Assembly (NCBI GenBank): GCA_025060105.1
Contig: JANXCS010000009.1
Span: 1-64,000 of the forward strand
Direction: 5' to 3'
DNA length: 64,000 nt
From: Pseudothermotoga sp.
Lineage (GTDB): Bacteria > Thermotogota > Thermotogae > Thermotogales > DSM-5069
Numbering within the stretch: the stretch's first letter is position 1; each line of letters starts with the position of its first letter. Positions 25,863 through 34,225 of this stretch are shown in pieces. A program made the position numbers and the translations under genes. The notes under the pieces were generated by a model. The model was not told the origin of the DNA and searched no databases. It worked only from the letters and a program-made list of their open reading frames with translations.

Positions 25863-26641
25863 TCTTCACCTTCTTTCAAAAATTTTTTCAGCTCACCTTC
25901 CGTTGGATGTCTGAGTTCAGCTAAATCCAAGAGCGGTCTCAAGACAAACTGTCTATTGATCAAATCGTAGTGGGGTATCGTCAGCGTTTCTGTTTTCAAA
26001 ACCAGATTTCCAAACAGCACGATGTCTAGATCTATGGTTCTCGGTCCCCACCTTTGCTTTCTAGTCCTTCCAAGCTGTTTTTCTACCTCTAAAAGCACTT
26101 CAAGTAGTCGAAACGGCGTCAAATCGGTTTTTACCTCGACCACACAGTTGAGAAAATCTGTTTGTTCCAAAAAACCGTACGGTTTCGTCAGATAAATCGG
26201 TGAGGTTTTGATTATCTCAATGCCAAATTCTTCCATCAAGCGACACGCGTTTTGGATGTTCCTCAACCTATCACCAACGTTGGAACCAAGTGCGATATAG
26301 ATGTGACCCTCGCTCCTTTCAAGTACGACCATGGCTATGGTGAAGACATCGTGCGATAAACTCACGTGTGCAAAGTTAAAATGGACATCCCTGTGGAAAA
26401 TAAGAACGGGTTTTCCCAGATCATCGTGCACGAGCTCTACCTCTTTGAAAGAAAAATCTCTCAAACCTGTACCTAAAGCTTTGAAGAAAGCTTCCTTCAC
26501 GGCAAAGTGAGAGGCTAAAAATTGCTTTTTGTCACTCGCACGATGGTACTCTTCGAATTCTTTTTCGCCCAAAATTCTAACAGCGATCTTTTCGTCCAAT
26601 CTGTTTGTTTCAACAACGTCGACACCGATACCAAGGATCAT
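25826..26641 (-). CDS. Fused holo-ACP synthase / HPPK (AcpS-FolK)
   Basis: 271 residues carrying two complete enzymes. Residues about 1-110 are AcpS: GIGVDVVETNR with the metal Asp, and ASHFAVKEAFFKALGTGL with the Glu/Lys pair that moves 4'-phosphopantetheine from CoA to acyl carrier protein. Residues about 112-271 are FolK (6-hydroxymethyl-7,8-dihydropterin pyrophosphokinase): YIALGSNVGDRLRN, TDFLNCVVEV, RWGPRTIDLDIVLFG. The linker is only a few residues. The two activities belong to lipid and folate synthesis and have no shared substrate. The start overlaps the upstream carboxyltransferase stop (ATGA). Confidence 0.9.
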   Translation of the reverse strand: MILGIGVDVVETNRLDEKIAVRILGEKEFEEYHRASDKKQFLASHFAVKEAFFKALGTGLRDFSFKEVELVHDDLGKPVLIFHRDVHFNFAHVSLSHDVFTIAMVVLERSEGHIYIALGSNVGDRLRNIQNACRLMEEFGIEIIKTSPIYLTKPYGFLEQTDFLNCVVEVKTDLTPFRLLEVLLEVEKQLGRTRKQRWGPRTIDLDIVLFGNLVLKTETLTIPHYDLINRQFVLRPLLDLAELRHPTEGELKKFLKEGEECQLVTRNWYKN

Positions 26642-28020
26642 ACCGGATGAACGGGAGCTTCTAACTCTTTGACGAGCTCCAGATCGACTTTCAACTGATC
26701 GAAATATCGCTTCTGTAAGAATTTTTTGCCGACTTCGCCCAAGATGATGTATATCAAAAGATCCTCATCGTTCCTCGCGAGTAAGCCGATTTGTTTTCTT
26801 GCTTTTTCCACCTCTGGTTCAATGAGTTCTCCCGGCCTAACGTCTATGGGTTTCTCGTCCTTCAAGATCTTTTTCACCAGTTCTGGATCGATCGGTGCAG
26901 GAGGTCTTCCGTACAATCCTTTCACGTAGTCTTTCACTTCACGGGTAACCTTTGCATATCTTTCACCGGTCATCACGTTGAGCACAGCCTGCACACCAAC
27001 GATCTGACTGGTAGGTGTGACGAGAGGAGGATATCCCAAGTCTTTCTGAACCTTTGGTATTTCTTCGAGGACCTCGTGGAGTTTGTGGAGCATCTTTTGT
27101 TCTTGCAACTGTTTCAGCATGTTCGAGTACATACCACCAGGAACTTGTGCGTATAGCACCCTGGCATCCACAGTCAACATCTTCACATCGTAGTCTGCGT
27201 ATTTCTGTCTGACCTTCGAGAAATGTTCGTTCAAGAAAGAGAGTAGTTCCCATTTCGGCGGTGGGACTAAACCTTCTTTGCTGAGCGAATAGTAAATCGG
27301 CTCGAATGGGGGTTGAGAAGTTCCAAGCGCGAAAGGAGAAAGTGCCGTATCTATGATGTCAGCCCCAGCATCAATGGCGGATTGGTATGTGAGGGGAGCC
27401 AATCCGCAAGTACAATGAGAATGCACATCCACAATTATTGCAAAGCGTTCTTTGAGAGCTTTAACGAGCTTGTATGCATCTTGAGGTGTGAGTAAACCTG
27501 CCATGTCCTTTATACATATGGAATCGACGCCCATTTCAACGAGCTTTTCTGCGTAATTCAAATAGTACTCAAGTGTATGCACAGGGCTCACAGTGTAGGA
27601 AATCGCTCCCTGCACATGCATACCACACTTTTTTGCTTCTTCCACGGCGATGACGAGGTTACGTTCGTCGTTCAGAGCGTCGAAGACCCTGACTATGTCC
27701 ATCCCGTTTTCCGCCATCTTTCTAACGAAGAGTCTGACGGTGTCATCCGCGTAGTGTCTATACCCAACCAGATTTTGTCCCCTTAAAAGCATTTGTAACT
27801 TGGCATTTTTGATCTTTTCTCTTATCTTTCTCAACCTTTCCCAAGGATCTTCGTTGAGAAACCTCACAGCCACATCGAACGTGGCTCCGCCCCACATTTC
27901 GAGTGAATAGAAACCAACCTCGTCCATGGCCTCGAGTGCGGGCAACATATCGTTGATGGACATGCGTGTCGCGATGAGCGATTGATGTCCATCCCTCAGA
28001 GTCGTATCGACGAACTTCAT
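26638..28020 (-). CDS. Oxaloacetate decarboxylase / pyruvate carboxylase type carboxyltransferase subunit
   Basis: 460 residues. TTLRDGHQSLIATRM at the N-terminus, EMWGGATFDVAVRFLNEDPW and LLRGQNLVGYRHYADD are hallmarks of the alpha/PycB carboxyltransferase barrel with its divalent metal (IIVDVHSHCTCGLAP). A conserved C-terminal PycA/OadA-type domain follows (about 290-460). The biotinyl domain (A-M-K-M) found at the C-terminus of longer homologues is absent, so a separate biotin carrier must exist elsewhere. The activity is either oxaloacetate decarboxylation or pyruvate carboxylation; the sequence does not settle the direction. Confidence 0.88.
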   Translation of the reverse strand: MKFVDTTLRDGHQSLIATRMSINDMLPALEAMDEVGFYSLEMWGGATFDVAVRFLNEDPWERLRKIREKIKNAKLQMLLRGQNLVGYRHYADDTVRLFVRKMAENGMDIVRVFDALNDERNLVIAVEEAKKCGMHVQGAISYTVSPVHTLEYYLNYAEKLVEMGVDSICIKDMAGLLTPQDAYKLVKALKERFAIIVDVHSHCTCGLAPLTYQSAIDAGADIIDTALSPFALGTSQPPFEPIYYSLSKEGLVPPPKWELLSFLNEHFSKVRQKYADYDVKMLTVDARVLYAQVPGGMYSNMLKQLQEQKMLHKLHEVLEEIPKVQKDLGYPPLVTPTSQIVGVQAVLNVMTGERYAKVTREVKDYVKGLYGRPPAPIDPELVKKILKDEKPIDVRPGELIEPEVEKARKQIGLLARNDEDLLIYIILGEVGKKFLQKRYFDQLKVDLELVKELEAPVHPV

Positions 28021-28024
28021 AGCG

Positions 28025-29113
28025 TCACCTCCTTTCGTCGAAATATCTCAGCAGTTCCAAAGATAGCTTCACGCGTTCATCGAAACTTTGAATGAACGCG
28101 AACTCTTCTTCTGAATGAAACCTTCCACCGCACAAACCGAGACCATCCAGCGTTGGCACGCCCAGCGCCGTGAAGAAAGCCCCGTCCGCTCCTCCGCTTG
28201 AATGCTCAAATTCATAGCGTTTACCCAGTCTCTGGAAAACTTCTTCGAGGGCTTGCTTCATTTCTTCCATGAAACTCATAGCGGGTCTTCTTTCATTGAG
28301 ATTGTACTCACACGTGGTGCGTTCTACGAAACTCGTTCGGGTTATTTCAGCGAGTTTCTTCTCAAACTCTTTCAGTTCTTGTTTGCTCGAAAATCTCACA
28401 TCACAGTAAACTTTACATAGATCCGGTGTTATGTTCGACTTTTCTCCACCGTTGATGATCGTCGGATTGACACTCAAACTTCCCACAATTCCGTTCATGG
28501 AATAGATTTGACAGATTTTGTGCGAGGCTTCAACGATAGCATTGGCACCTTCTTCCAATCTCGAGGCGTGCCCTTTAACTCCCTTAACAACGATATCGAG
28601 AGAAGCTATACCCTTTCTTGAAGTGACGATCTCTCCGTTGATGCCTCCAGGTTCGAACGAAAGACAACATACGCTCTTTCTGGCATAATTTTCAAACGTG
28701 TTTCTACTTTCCTTCGAACCGAGTTCTTCATCAACGTTGAGAACGACGCACAAACCATCCAAATTCTCTTTCAAAGCCTCCTCAACCGTCGCCAATAAAA
28801 CGATCACGCCACCCTTCATATCAGCGACACCCGGGCCTTTTGCCACACCGTTTTCTACCTTGAACGGCCTTCTGATGGCTTCACCCTCTTTGAAAACCGT
28901 ATCGAGGTGACCTATCAGCGTCAAATAGGGCGGCTGGCCTTTCTCAGCAACGTGTGCTGCCTTCTCCTCGTGTACTTCAAAGCCAAGTTTTTTCAAAGAA
29001 TCCATCACGAACCGAGTTCTAGAGAGCTTCGTTTCCACATCCAAATCGAAGCCAGTATCGATGTTAACGAGTCTTTCAAACAAATCGAGCCATCTTTTCT
29101 CCATTTCAACCAC
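28025..29113 (-). CDS. M20-family metallopeptidase (carboxypeptidase G2-like)
   Basis: 362 residues. Zinc-site motifs are visible: LTLIGHLDTVF, GPGVADMKGG, and VLNVDEELGSKES with the catalytic Glu; a dimerisation domain spans about 175-285, starting GIASLDIVVKGVKGHASRLEEG. HSSGGADGAFFTALGVPTLDGLG near the C-terminus carries the last ligands. It probably hydrolyses an N-acyl or dipeptide-like amino acid conjugate. GTG 29113 directly follows the upstream stop; ATG 29104 is an alternative. Next to a LUD protein and opposite an amino-acid degradation operon, a role in amino-acid salvage is plausible. Confidence 0.85.
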   Translation of the reverse strand: MVEMEKRWLDLFERLVNIDTGFDLDVETKLSRTRFVMDSLKKLGFEVHEEKAAHVAEKGQPPYLTLIGHLDTVFKEGEAIRRPFKVENGVAKGPGVADMKGGVIVLLATVEEALKENLDGLCVVLNVDEELGSKESRNTFENYARKSVCCLSFEPGGINGEIVTSRKGIASLDIVVKGVKGHASRLEEGANAIVEASHKICQIYSMNGIVGSLSVNPTIINGGEKSNITPDLCKVYCDVRFSSKQELKEFEKKLAEITRTSFVERTTCEYNLNERRPAMSFMEEMKQALEEVFQRLGKRYEFEHSSGGADGAFFTALGVPTLDGLGLCGGRFHSEEEFAFIQSFDERVKLSLELLRYFDERR

Positions 29114-29746
29114 TCACAATCCAAATTCCTTCAAAGAGAGGATGATCTTGATCCTTCCAGGTTGATTCCTCGAGTCGAATACCACATGATAATGCCTGCA
29201 GATTCTTCTAGGTGAATCACAATCTTGACAAATTCCCGTCACAGCGCACGGTGTCGTGAGAGACAATCTTTTCGCGTTCATAGGTGCTATGTATCTGATT
29301 CGCTCTCGTGCGGCATCGAGATCTTTCACGATCTTGTTCGCACTCGTAACGATGATCACGTTCTTCGGACCATACGTCACCGCCGCAACCCTGTTTCCAC
29401 CACCGTCCATGAAAACCAGCTCGCCGTTCATCGTTATAGCATTGACACTACAAAGATAATAATCGCATTTAAAAGCTTCCAGTTCGACAGCCCTCCTATC
29501 GGGTGCATTGTATCTATCCAAAAAGCTGTATTTTCCAGACCTCAAAAGATCTATCACACCAGTTTCAGAAAGAGTGACCGAACCACCTGAACTCACAGTT
29601 GAACCTGCTGGTATGAGTTTTTCAATGATCTGTAGTATCTGTTTCTCATCCTCAGCGATGTAAACCTCAAATCCCTTCTTTTCGAGGATCGGTTTGACCA
29701 TGTTGCAGAGCGATTCGTATTTGAATCTGTAAAGTTCTGTCCTCAT
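29114..29746 (-). CDS. LUD-domain protein (LutC/DUF162 family)
   Basis: 210 residues. The LUD pattern is clear: GSTVSSGGSVTLSETGVIDLL, DYYLCSVNAITMNGELVFMDGGGNR, GPKNVIIVTSANKIV. The C-terminus has a Cys-rich segment, TPCAVTGICQDCDSPRRIC, that could bind metal or an Fe-S cluster. LUD proteins occur in lactate utilisation and as stand-alone proteins of unknown role. The start is ATG 29746 because AGGAGGTG is six bases upstream; GTG 29755 lies inside that site. First gene of the minus arm of the divergon. Confidence 0.85.
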   Translation of the reverse strand: MRTELYRFKYESLCNMVKPILEKKGFEVYIAEDEKQILQIIEKLIPAGSTVSSGGSVTLSETGVIDLLRSGKYSFLDRYNAPDRRAVELEAFKCDYYLCSVNAITMNGELVFMDGGGNRVAAVTYGPKNVIIVTSANKIVKDLDAARERIRYIAPMNAKRLSLTTPCAVTGICQDCDSPRRICRHYHVVFDSRNQPGRIKIILSLKEFGL

Positions 29747-29862
29747 CGACAACACCTCCTATGAAGGATTATCTCACAGGTAAGTTCCGACGATTTTTCC
29801 GTGATTTCTTCCAAAATATCGACTTTTGTGTTTGAATATCATGAAAGATCTCGCTGTACCTT

Positions 29863-29891
29863 AAAATAATTTGTTGTATCATCTACAACAA
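29863..29891 (-). promoter_or_regulatory. Candidate promoter of the minus arm of the divergon
   Basis: On the minus strand TTGTTG (29891-29886), 17 bases, TATTTT (29868-29863). The -35 box lies within one arm of the palindrome 29871-29891, so binding there would block this promoter. Confidence 0.5.
29871..29891. promoter_or_regulatory. Palindromic operator in the divergent control region
   Basis: TTGTTGTA-TCATC-TACAACAA is a perfect 8-base inverted repeat with a 5-base centre. A further half-site, GTTGTAT, sits at 29915-29921 over the plus -10 box. The likely ligand is the YheO-type regulator encoded immediately downstream (inference). Confidence 0.65.
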
Positions 29892-29895
29892 AAAT

Positions 29896-29924
29896 TTGTA
29901 TGAGATATCAATAAGTTGTATAAT
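29896..29924 (+). promoter_or_regulatory. Promoter of the YheO-like regulator operon
   Basis: TTGTAT (29896-29901), 17 bases, TATAAT (29919-29924), immediately before the ribosome site GGGGAGGG and ATG 29936. The start-to-ATG distance is very short, giving an almost leaderless message. Confidence 0.7.
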
Positions 29925-29935
29925 GGGGAGGGATC

Positions 29936-30610
29936 ATGGTGAAGAAACTGCATCCAATTCTCAAGGCATTCGTACCATTGGTGAAAGCTTTGGCGGAGAC
30001 GTTGGGGCCAGATTGTGAAGTGGTCTTACACGATGTTTCCGATCCAGAACATTCCGTGGTGGCCATAGAAAATGGACACATCACGGGTAGAAACGTTGGT
30101 TCACCCCTAACTGATTTTGGATTGTACCTGCTCAGATCACCGAGGTTCAGAGATGTGGATTATGTGGCTAACTATCTCACTAGGACGAACGATGGCAGGA
30201 AACTTCGCTCCACCACAGTTTTCATCAGAGATGAATTCAACACGACGATAGGTTTTTTGTGCATCAACTACGATACGACCAAAGCAACCGCAGTGAAAGA
30301 ATTCATAGAACAATTTTTGAAGCTTCAGAATCTAGAAGAGATAGCTGGGACGAAAGAAGAAAAGTTTGCAAGTAAAGTCGACGAACTCTTGGCAGAGGCC
30401 ATGCAGGAAATCAAGAGTTTGACAGGAAAACCCCTGAGGTTTGCGAGCAGGGAAGAGAAACTAGCTGTCATCAAAAAACTCGACGAGAAAGGTTTTTTCT
30501 TGCTGAAAGGCGCCGTCGAGATGCTCGCACGAGAACTTGGAAATTCGAAATTCACAGTGTATGCGTACCTGAGGGAAGCAAGAAGAAAAAATGATTCGAT
30601 AATGATCTGA
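29936..30610 (+). CDS. YheO/DauR-like transcriptional regulator (PAS + HTH)
   Basis: 224 residues. Residues about 8-120 match a YheO-type PAS domain ([20 protein letters not shown], then IGFLCINYD); residues about 165-220 match the HTH_22 type ([25 protein letters not shown]). Relatives include DauR, which controls D-arginine catabolism, so sensing of a D- or basic amino acid is a reasonable hypothesis given the racemase and aminomutase genes downstream. It is the first gene of the plus arm and probably autoregulated through the palindrome 29871-29891. Confidence 0.85.
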   Translation: MVKKLHPILKAFVPLVKALAETLGPDCEVVLHDVSDPEHSVVAIENGHITGRNVGSPLTDFGLYLLRSPRFRDVDYVANYLTRTNDGRKLRSTTVFIRDEFNTTIGFLCINYDTTKATAVKEFIEQFLKLQNLEEIAGTKEEKFASKVDELLAEAMQEIKSLTGKPLRFASREEKLAVIKKLDEKGFFLLKGAVEMLARELGNSKFTVYAYLREARRKNDSIMI

Positions 30611-30623
30611 GGAGGTGTACACG

Positions 30624-31010
30624 ATGAGGATCGTTCAGACAGATGCAGCTCCTAAGGCTATAGGACCGTATTCTCAAGCGATTGAAGCAAACGGTTTCGT
30701 CTTCGTTTCAGGTCAGATACCGCTCGACCCACAAACTGGTCAGCTGGTCGATGGGGATATAAAAAAACAGACTAAAAGAGTTTTTGAAAATATCAAAGCT
30801 ATTTTGGCCGCAGCCGGATGTCAACTGAGTGACGTTGTGAAGGTCACTGTGTTCACCAAAGATATCTCCAATTTTTCAGCGATCAATGAAGTTTACAGTG
30901 AATATTTTCAGAACCACAAACCTGCGAGGTCTTTCGTCGAAGTTTCAGCTCTACCAAGGGATGCACAAGTTGAAATTGAAGTGATCGCTATCAAGGAGGT
31001 AAAGGCATGA
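30624..31010 (+). CDS. ridA: RidA/YjgF-family enamine/imine deaminase
   Basis: 128 residues, the standard family length. [25 protein letters not shown], the [24 protein letters not shown]-terminal block (read in pieces) and the conserved Arg in PARS are all present. RidA hydrolyses reactive 2-aminoacrylate and related enamines or imines released by PLP enzymes. The start is ATG 30624 with AGGAGGTG upstream; GTG 30615 is within that site. Placed directly before a PLP enzyme and an FAD oxidase-like enzyme, it most likely clears their imine product. Confidence 0.93.
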   Translation: MRIVQTDAAPKAIGPYSQAIEANGFVFVSGQIPLDPQTGQLVDGDIKKQTKRVFENIKAILAAAGCQLSDVVKVTVFTKDISNFSAINEVYSEYFQNHKPARSFVEVSALPRDAQVEIEVIAIKEVKA

Positions 31011-31444
31011 AAGAACCATACTCTGCTGGCATGTTGAAATTCGATCCCTACGCAAAAAAACAACCAGTCGTTGGAAAAGTTGTGGCGGTTCTGAGGGGAA
31101 AACTCGAAAACAGAGGTCTCAATCTGATAGATCCTCGTTCGAGAGCCTTGAGAATTGGAGAAATCCACGAGTTGCTCGTCACCGATGAAGAGGAGGCCGC
31201 ACCTGGCAGAACTGTGAATCGGGTTGCCTACATCGCTTTCATAGAGATTGTCCAGCCTGGAGTGATCGTTTTCCAAGATGTGATCAAGCTCAGTAGTGGC
31301 GAGAAAATCGGCACCCTGGTAGGTTTTGACGAAACACACATGCCCAACCACGAAAACATCGTCATACGTTCTGAGAAATTGGTGAGCGGCGAAGAACTCG
31401 GTTTGGAACTTCAAGACGTGATCGTCTTTGAGAGGGAGGGATGA
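31007..31444 (+). CDS. DUF6917-like conserved protein
   Basis: 145 residues with a compact beta-rich look ([57 protein letters not shown]). No signal or membrane segment. I recall similar proteins under the DUF6917 label beside PLP enzymes, but the family name is from memory. It overlaps ridA by four bases (ATGA) and ends overlapping or abutting the PLP gene, so it probably works with that enzyme. Invariant-looking His and Asn residues in [10 protein letters not shown] are candidates for an active or metal site. Function unknown. Confidence 0.7.
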   Translation: MKEPYSAGMLKFDPYAKKQPVVGKVVAVLRGKLENRGLNLIDPRSRALRIGEIHELLVTDEEEAAPGRTVNRVAYIAFIEIVQPGVIVFQDVIKLSSGEKIGTLVGFDETHMPNHENIVIRSEKLVSGEELGLELQDVIVFEREG

Positions 31445-31446
31445 GT

Positions 31447-32901
31447 ATGTTCAAGTACAGATACCATCTGTACAGACATTTGAAGCAATCTTTGCCAAAG
31501 ATCTTGGAAGATGCAAGAAAAGCTGCTGATGAGATCGGGATCCCACAAGAATGGAGAGGGAAGTTCGGTCTAACAGGTGCGATATCTGGTTGTCATGGTC
31601 TCATCACCAAAGAAGTGGACGAGGCTATCAGTGCGGTGGCCCGTGAGGTGATACCGAACAAGGTCTTCGCTGATGAGATCAGAGATATAGTCAAAGATCA
31701 CTATGGCGATGATTACGATGCACTCTTAGTGAATACATGCGAAGCGGCACTCTGGTTGAGCTTCGATGTGTTGGTTTCACCACCTTTCACTGGTAGGGGT
31801 GATAAGTACAGAACTAGATACATCATCCCCTACGAGAGGCACCTCCACCATCACGGCGGATATGGTAGACCTTTTCCACCTCACTACAAGGACGTTTTTG
31901 CAGACAGAGGTTGCACCGCCGGAGAACTGGGATTCTATGGAAAGAGACTTGAGAACGTCGATGTGATCGTAGTCCCGATGGTCGGAGCTCGTTACACGGT
32001 CCACGGGATAAAGTATCATCCTGCTGTCCTCTTGAGTGGTGTCAAGGCCGAAGAGACCTTCAAGAAAATTGAACAAATCGCAGAACGACACATCGATACA
32101 CTGGCAGGTTTTTCCTCACTCGGTTACGATACCGTTGGCTACGGTTACGGTGAGAAAGACAAAGATGGTGTGCCGATACTCCAGAAAAAGCTCGGAGAAC
32201 TTGCGAGTGAATTGAACGTGCCATACATAGTGGACAACGCGTGGGGTGTACCGTTCATCGGAACGGATCCAAGAAAGATAGGAGCTTGGGTGATGACCTA
32301 CAGTATGGACAAAGCTGCAGGTGCACCGACGTGCGGTTTGATCATTGGAAAAGAAGACGTGATGGTCTCCCTCAGGAGAGCCATGGGCACTCACGGTGAC
32401 AGGTATGGAACTTGGTCCAGCTATGGGAAAGCAGCCTACGTGACGTTCGATCCAGGTAAAGAAGCACTCGCAGGTGCCATCGCCGCACTGAAAGCTTTGA
32501 AGAACAAAGCTGATAAGTTCAAAAAGAACGTGGACAAACTCTATGAAATCACGTTGGAAGAATTCTCCAAAATGGATTCACGCATCAAGCATATTTTCAA
32601 GATCTCCAAGAGTTACAACTCCGGTGCTGTGGAGATCAATTACGATGATTGCTGGGAGAAAGGTGTACCGTTCCCGATATTCACCATCGAAGATATGTAC
32701 GCGGGTACCAACATACTCCAGATCGGAACCGACGCGATGGGTATTGTACAAACAATTGCATATGATGGAAACATATTTGTTTCACTAGGTCTCGGCACAA
32801 CTGATGAAAATGGAGATATCATTGAAGACAAAGTGAGACTCGCTGTTAGAGGGTTAGTTAGGTTGATAGAAATCGTAGCAAAATATACAAATGTTCTCTG
32901 A
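31447..32901 (+). CDS. PLP-dependent fold-type I enzyme, substrate unknown
   Basis: 484 residues. YIVDNAWGVPF supplies the Asp that contacts the PLP pyridine nitrogen, and YSMDKAAGAPTCGLIIG contains the expected Schiff-base Lys (about residue 289). HHHGGYGRPFPPHY (about 137-150) is an unusual His-rich insertion. The fold is like SepCysS, SelA and class V aminotransferases; whether it is a transaminase, lyase or thiolase-like enzyme cannot be told. ATG 31447 is chosen with GGGAGGG six bases upstream, though ATG 31441 (overlapping the previous stop) is possible. It sits between DUF6917 and an FAD enzyme in the amino-acid operon. Confidence 0.78.
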   Translation: MFKYRYHLYRHLKQSLPKILEDARKAADEIGIPQEWRGKFGLTGAISGCHGLITKEVDEAISAVAREVIPNKVFADEIRDIVKDHYGDDYDALLVNTCEAALWLSFDVLVSPPFTGRGDKYRTRYIIPYERHLHHHGGYGRPFPPHYKDVFADRGCTAGELGFYGKRLENVDVIVVPMVGARYTVHGIKYHPAVLLSGVKAEETFKKIEQIAERHIDTLAGFSSLGYDTVGYGYGEKDKDGVPILQKKLGELASELNVPYIVDNAWGVPFIGTDPRKIGAWVMTYSMDKAAGAPTCGLIIGKEDVMVSLRRAMGTHGDRYGTWSSYGKAAYVTFDPGKEALAGAIAALKALKNKADKFKKNVDKLYEITLEEFSKMDSRIKHIFKISKSYNSGAVEINYDDCWEKGVPFPIFTIEDMYAGTNILQIGTDAMGIVQTIAYDGNIFVSLGLGTTDENGDIIEDKVRLAVRGLVRLIEIVAKYTNVL

Positions 32902-32917
32902 CGAGAGGGTGGGGGTC

Positions 32918-34210
32918 ATGGTGCGGGCACCGAAGGTTGTCGTCGTCGGAGGAGGATGGGGTGGTTGTGCGGCCGCAGCGGCCGCACGTAAGGCTGGCGC
33001 CGAGGTTATTCTGCTCGAAAGGGCAGACATGCTTTTAGGAACAGGGCTCGTTGGTGGTATATTCAGAAACAACGGTAGATTCACCGCGGCAGAGGAAATG
33101 CTCGAGATGGGTGCGGATATTTTTTCAGTGATGGACAAATGCACCACGCACACCAACATTGAATTTCCCGGCCACAAACATGTAAGTTTGTACAACGTTT
33201 ACAGAATGGAACCAGCCATTCGAGAATATCTCTCCAACCTTGGCGTTCGAATATTGACTAACGCACGTGTCATAGACGTGGCAAGAGAAGGCAAAAAAAT
33301 CAGCTGTGTCGTTGTCGAGGATCATGAACCGATACATGGAGACGTGTTCATCGATGCGACAGGTACTTCCGCTGTTCCTGCCAACTGCACAAAATACGGT
33401 AACGGTTGCGCTATGTGTATACTCAGATGCCACAGCTTTGGTCCTAGGGTGAGCATTACAACTAAAGTTGGGGTCGAAGAGTGGGTCGGCAAAAAATCCG
33501 ACGGCACTGTTGGAGCCATGAGTGGATCATGCAAGTTGTGTAAAGATTCTATAGCCCCAGACATAGTGAAAGAACTCGAAGAAAAAGGTTGTGTACTCAT
33601 ACCAGTACCACCAGAAGCCAGAGAAGAAGAAAAATTGCTCAGTATGAAGGCTTGTCAGCAATACGCTTCAGAAGAGTTCCTTGAGAATTTGGTTCTGCTC
33701 GACACCGGTCCTGTGAAACTGATGACCCCATTCTTTCCACTCGAACGACTCAGGAAAGTGCCTGGCATGGAGAGGGCTCGATACGAAGATCCGATCGCTG
33801 GTGGAAAGGGCAATTCAATGAGATATTTTGGATTTGCCAACTGCACGCCCGAACTTCAAGCGATAGGTCCTGTGGACAACCTGTTTTGTGCTGGTGAAAA
33901 AGCTGGAGCCATGGTGGGTCACACGGAAGCGATCGTCACTGGAACCTTGGCTGGTCACAACGCCGTGAGGAAGGCGCTGGGAGAAAAACTTTTGAGATAC
34001 CCCGATGGACTCGCCGTCGGTGACTTTGTGAACCACGTGATCGCAGAAATGAAGAGAGAGGAGGGCCGTCAGTACAAATACACCTTCTCAGGTTCCATCT
34101 ATTTCAAAAGGATGGTTCAGAAGGGACTCTATACTACGAACGTCGAAGAGATCAGAAAAAGGGTTAACAATGCTGGTTTGAAGAACATCTTCAACACCAA
34201 ACTAGTTTGA
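32918..34210 (+). CDS. FAD-dependent oxidoreductase with Cys-rich middle
   Basis: 430 residues. The N-terminal FAD fold KVVVVGGGWGGCAAAAAARK is clear, as is a C-terminal FAD motif LFCAGEKAGAMVGHTEAIVTGTLAGHNAV (read in pieces), reminiscent of GidA/TrmFO-type flavoproteins. The middle has paired cysteines in NGCAMCILRC and GSCKLCKDS plus FANC, which could hold an Fe-S cluster or act as redox disulfides. The start is ATG 32918 after GAGGGTGGGGG; an ATG at 32891 lies inside the previous gene. By position it probably oxidises an amino-acid intermediate whose imine RidA would hydrolyse (inference). Confidence 0.8.
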   Translation: MVRAPKVVVVGGGWGGCAAAAAARKAGAEVILLERADMLLGTGLVGGIFRNNGRFTAAEEMLEMGADIFSVMDKCTTHTNIEFPGHKHVSLYNVYRMEPAIREYLSNLGVRILTNARVIDVAREGKKISCVVVEDHEPIHGDVFIDATGTSAVPANCTKYGNGCAMCILRCHSFGPRVSITTKVGVEEWVGKKSDGTVGAMSGSCKLCKDSIAPDIVKELEEKGCVLIPVPPEAREEEKLLSMKACQQYASEEFLENLVLLDTGPVKLMTPFFPLERLRKVPGMERARYEDPIAGGKGNSMRYFGFANCTPELQAIGPVDNLFCAGEKAGAMVGHTEAIVTGTLAGHNAVRKALGEKLLRYPDGLAVGDFVNHVIAEMKREEGRQYKYTFSGSIYFKRMVQKGLYTTNVEEIRKRVNNAGLKNIFNTKLV

Positions 34211-34225
34211 GGGGGTGCTCCGTCC

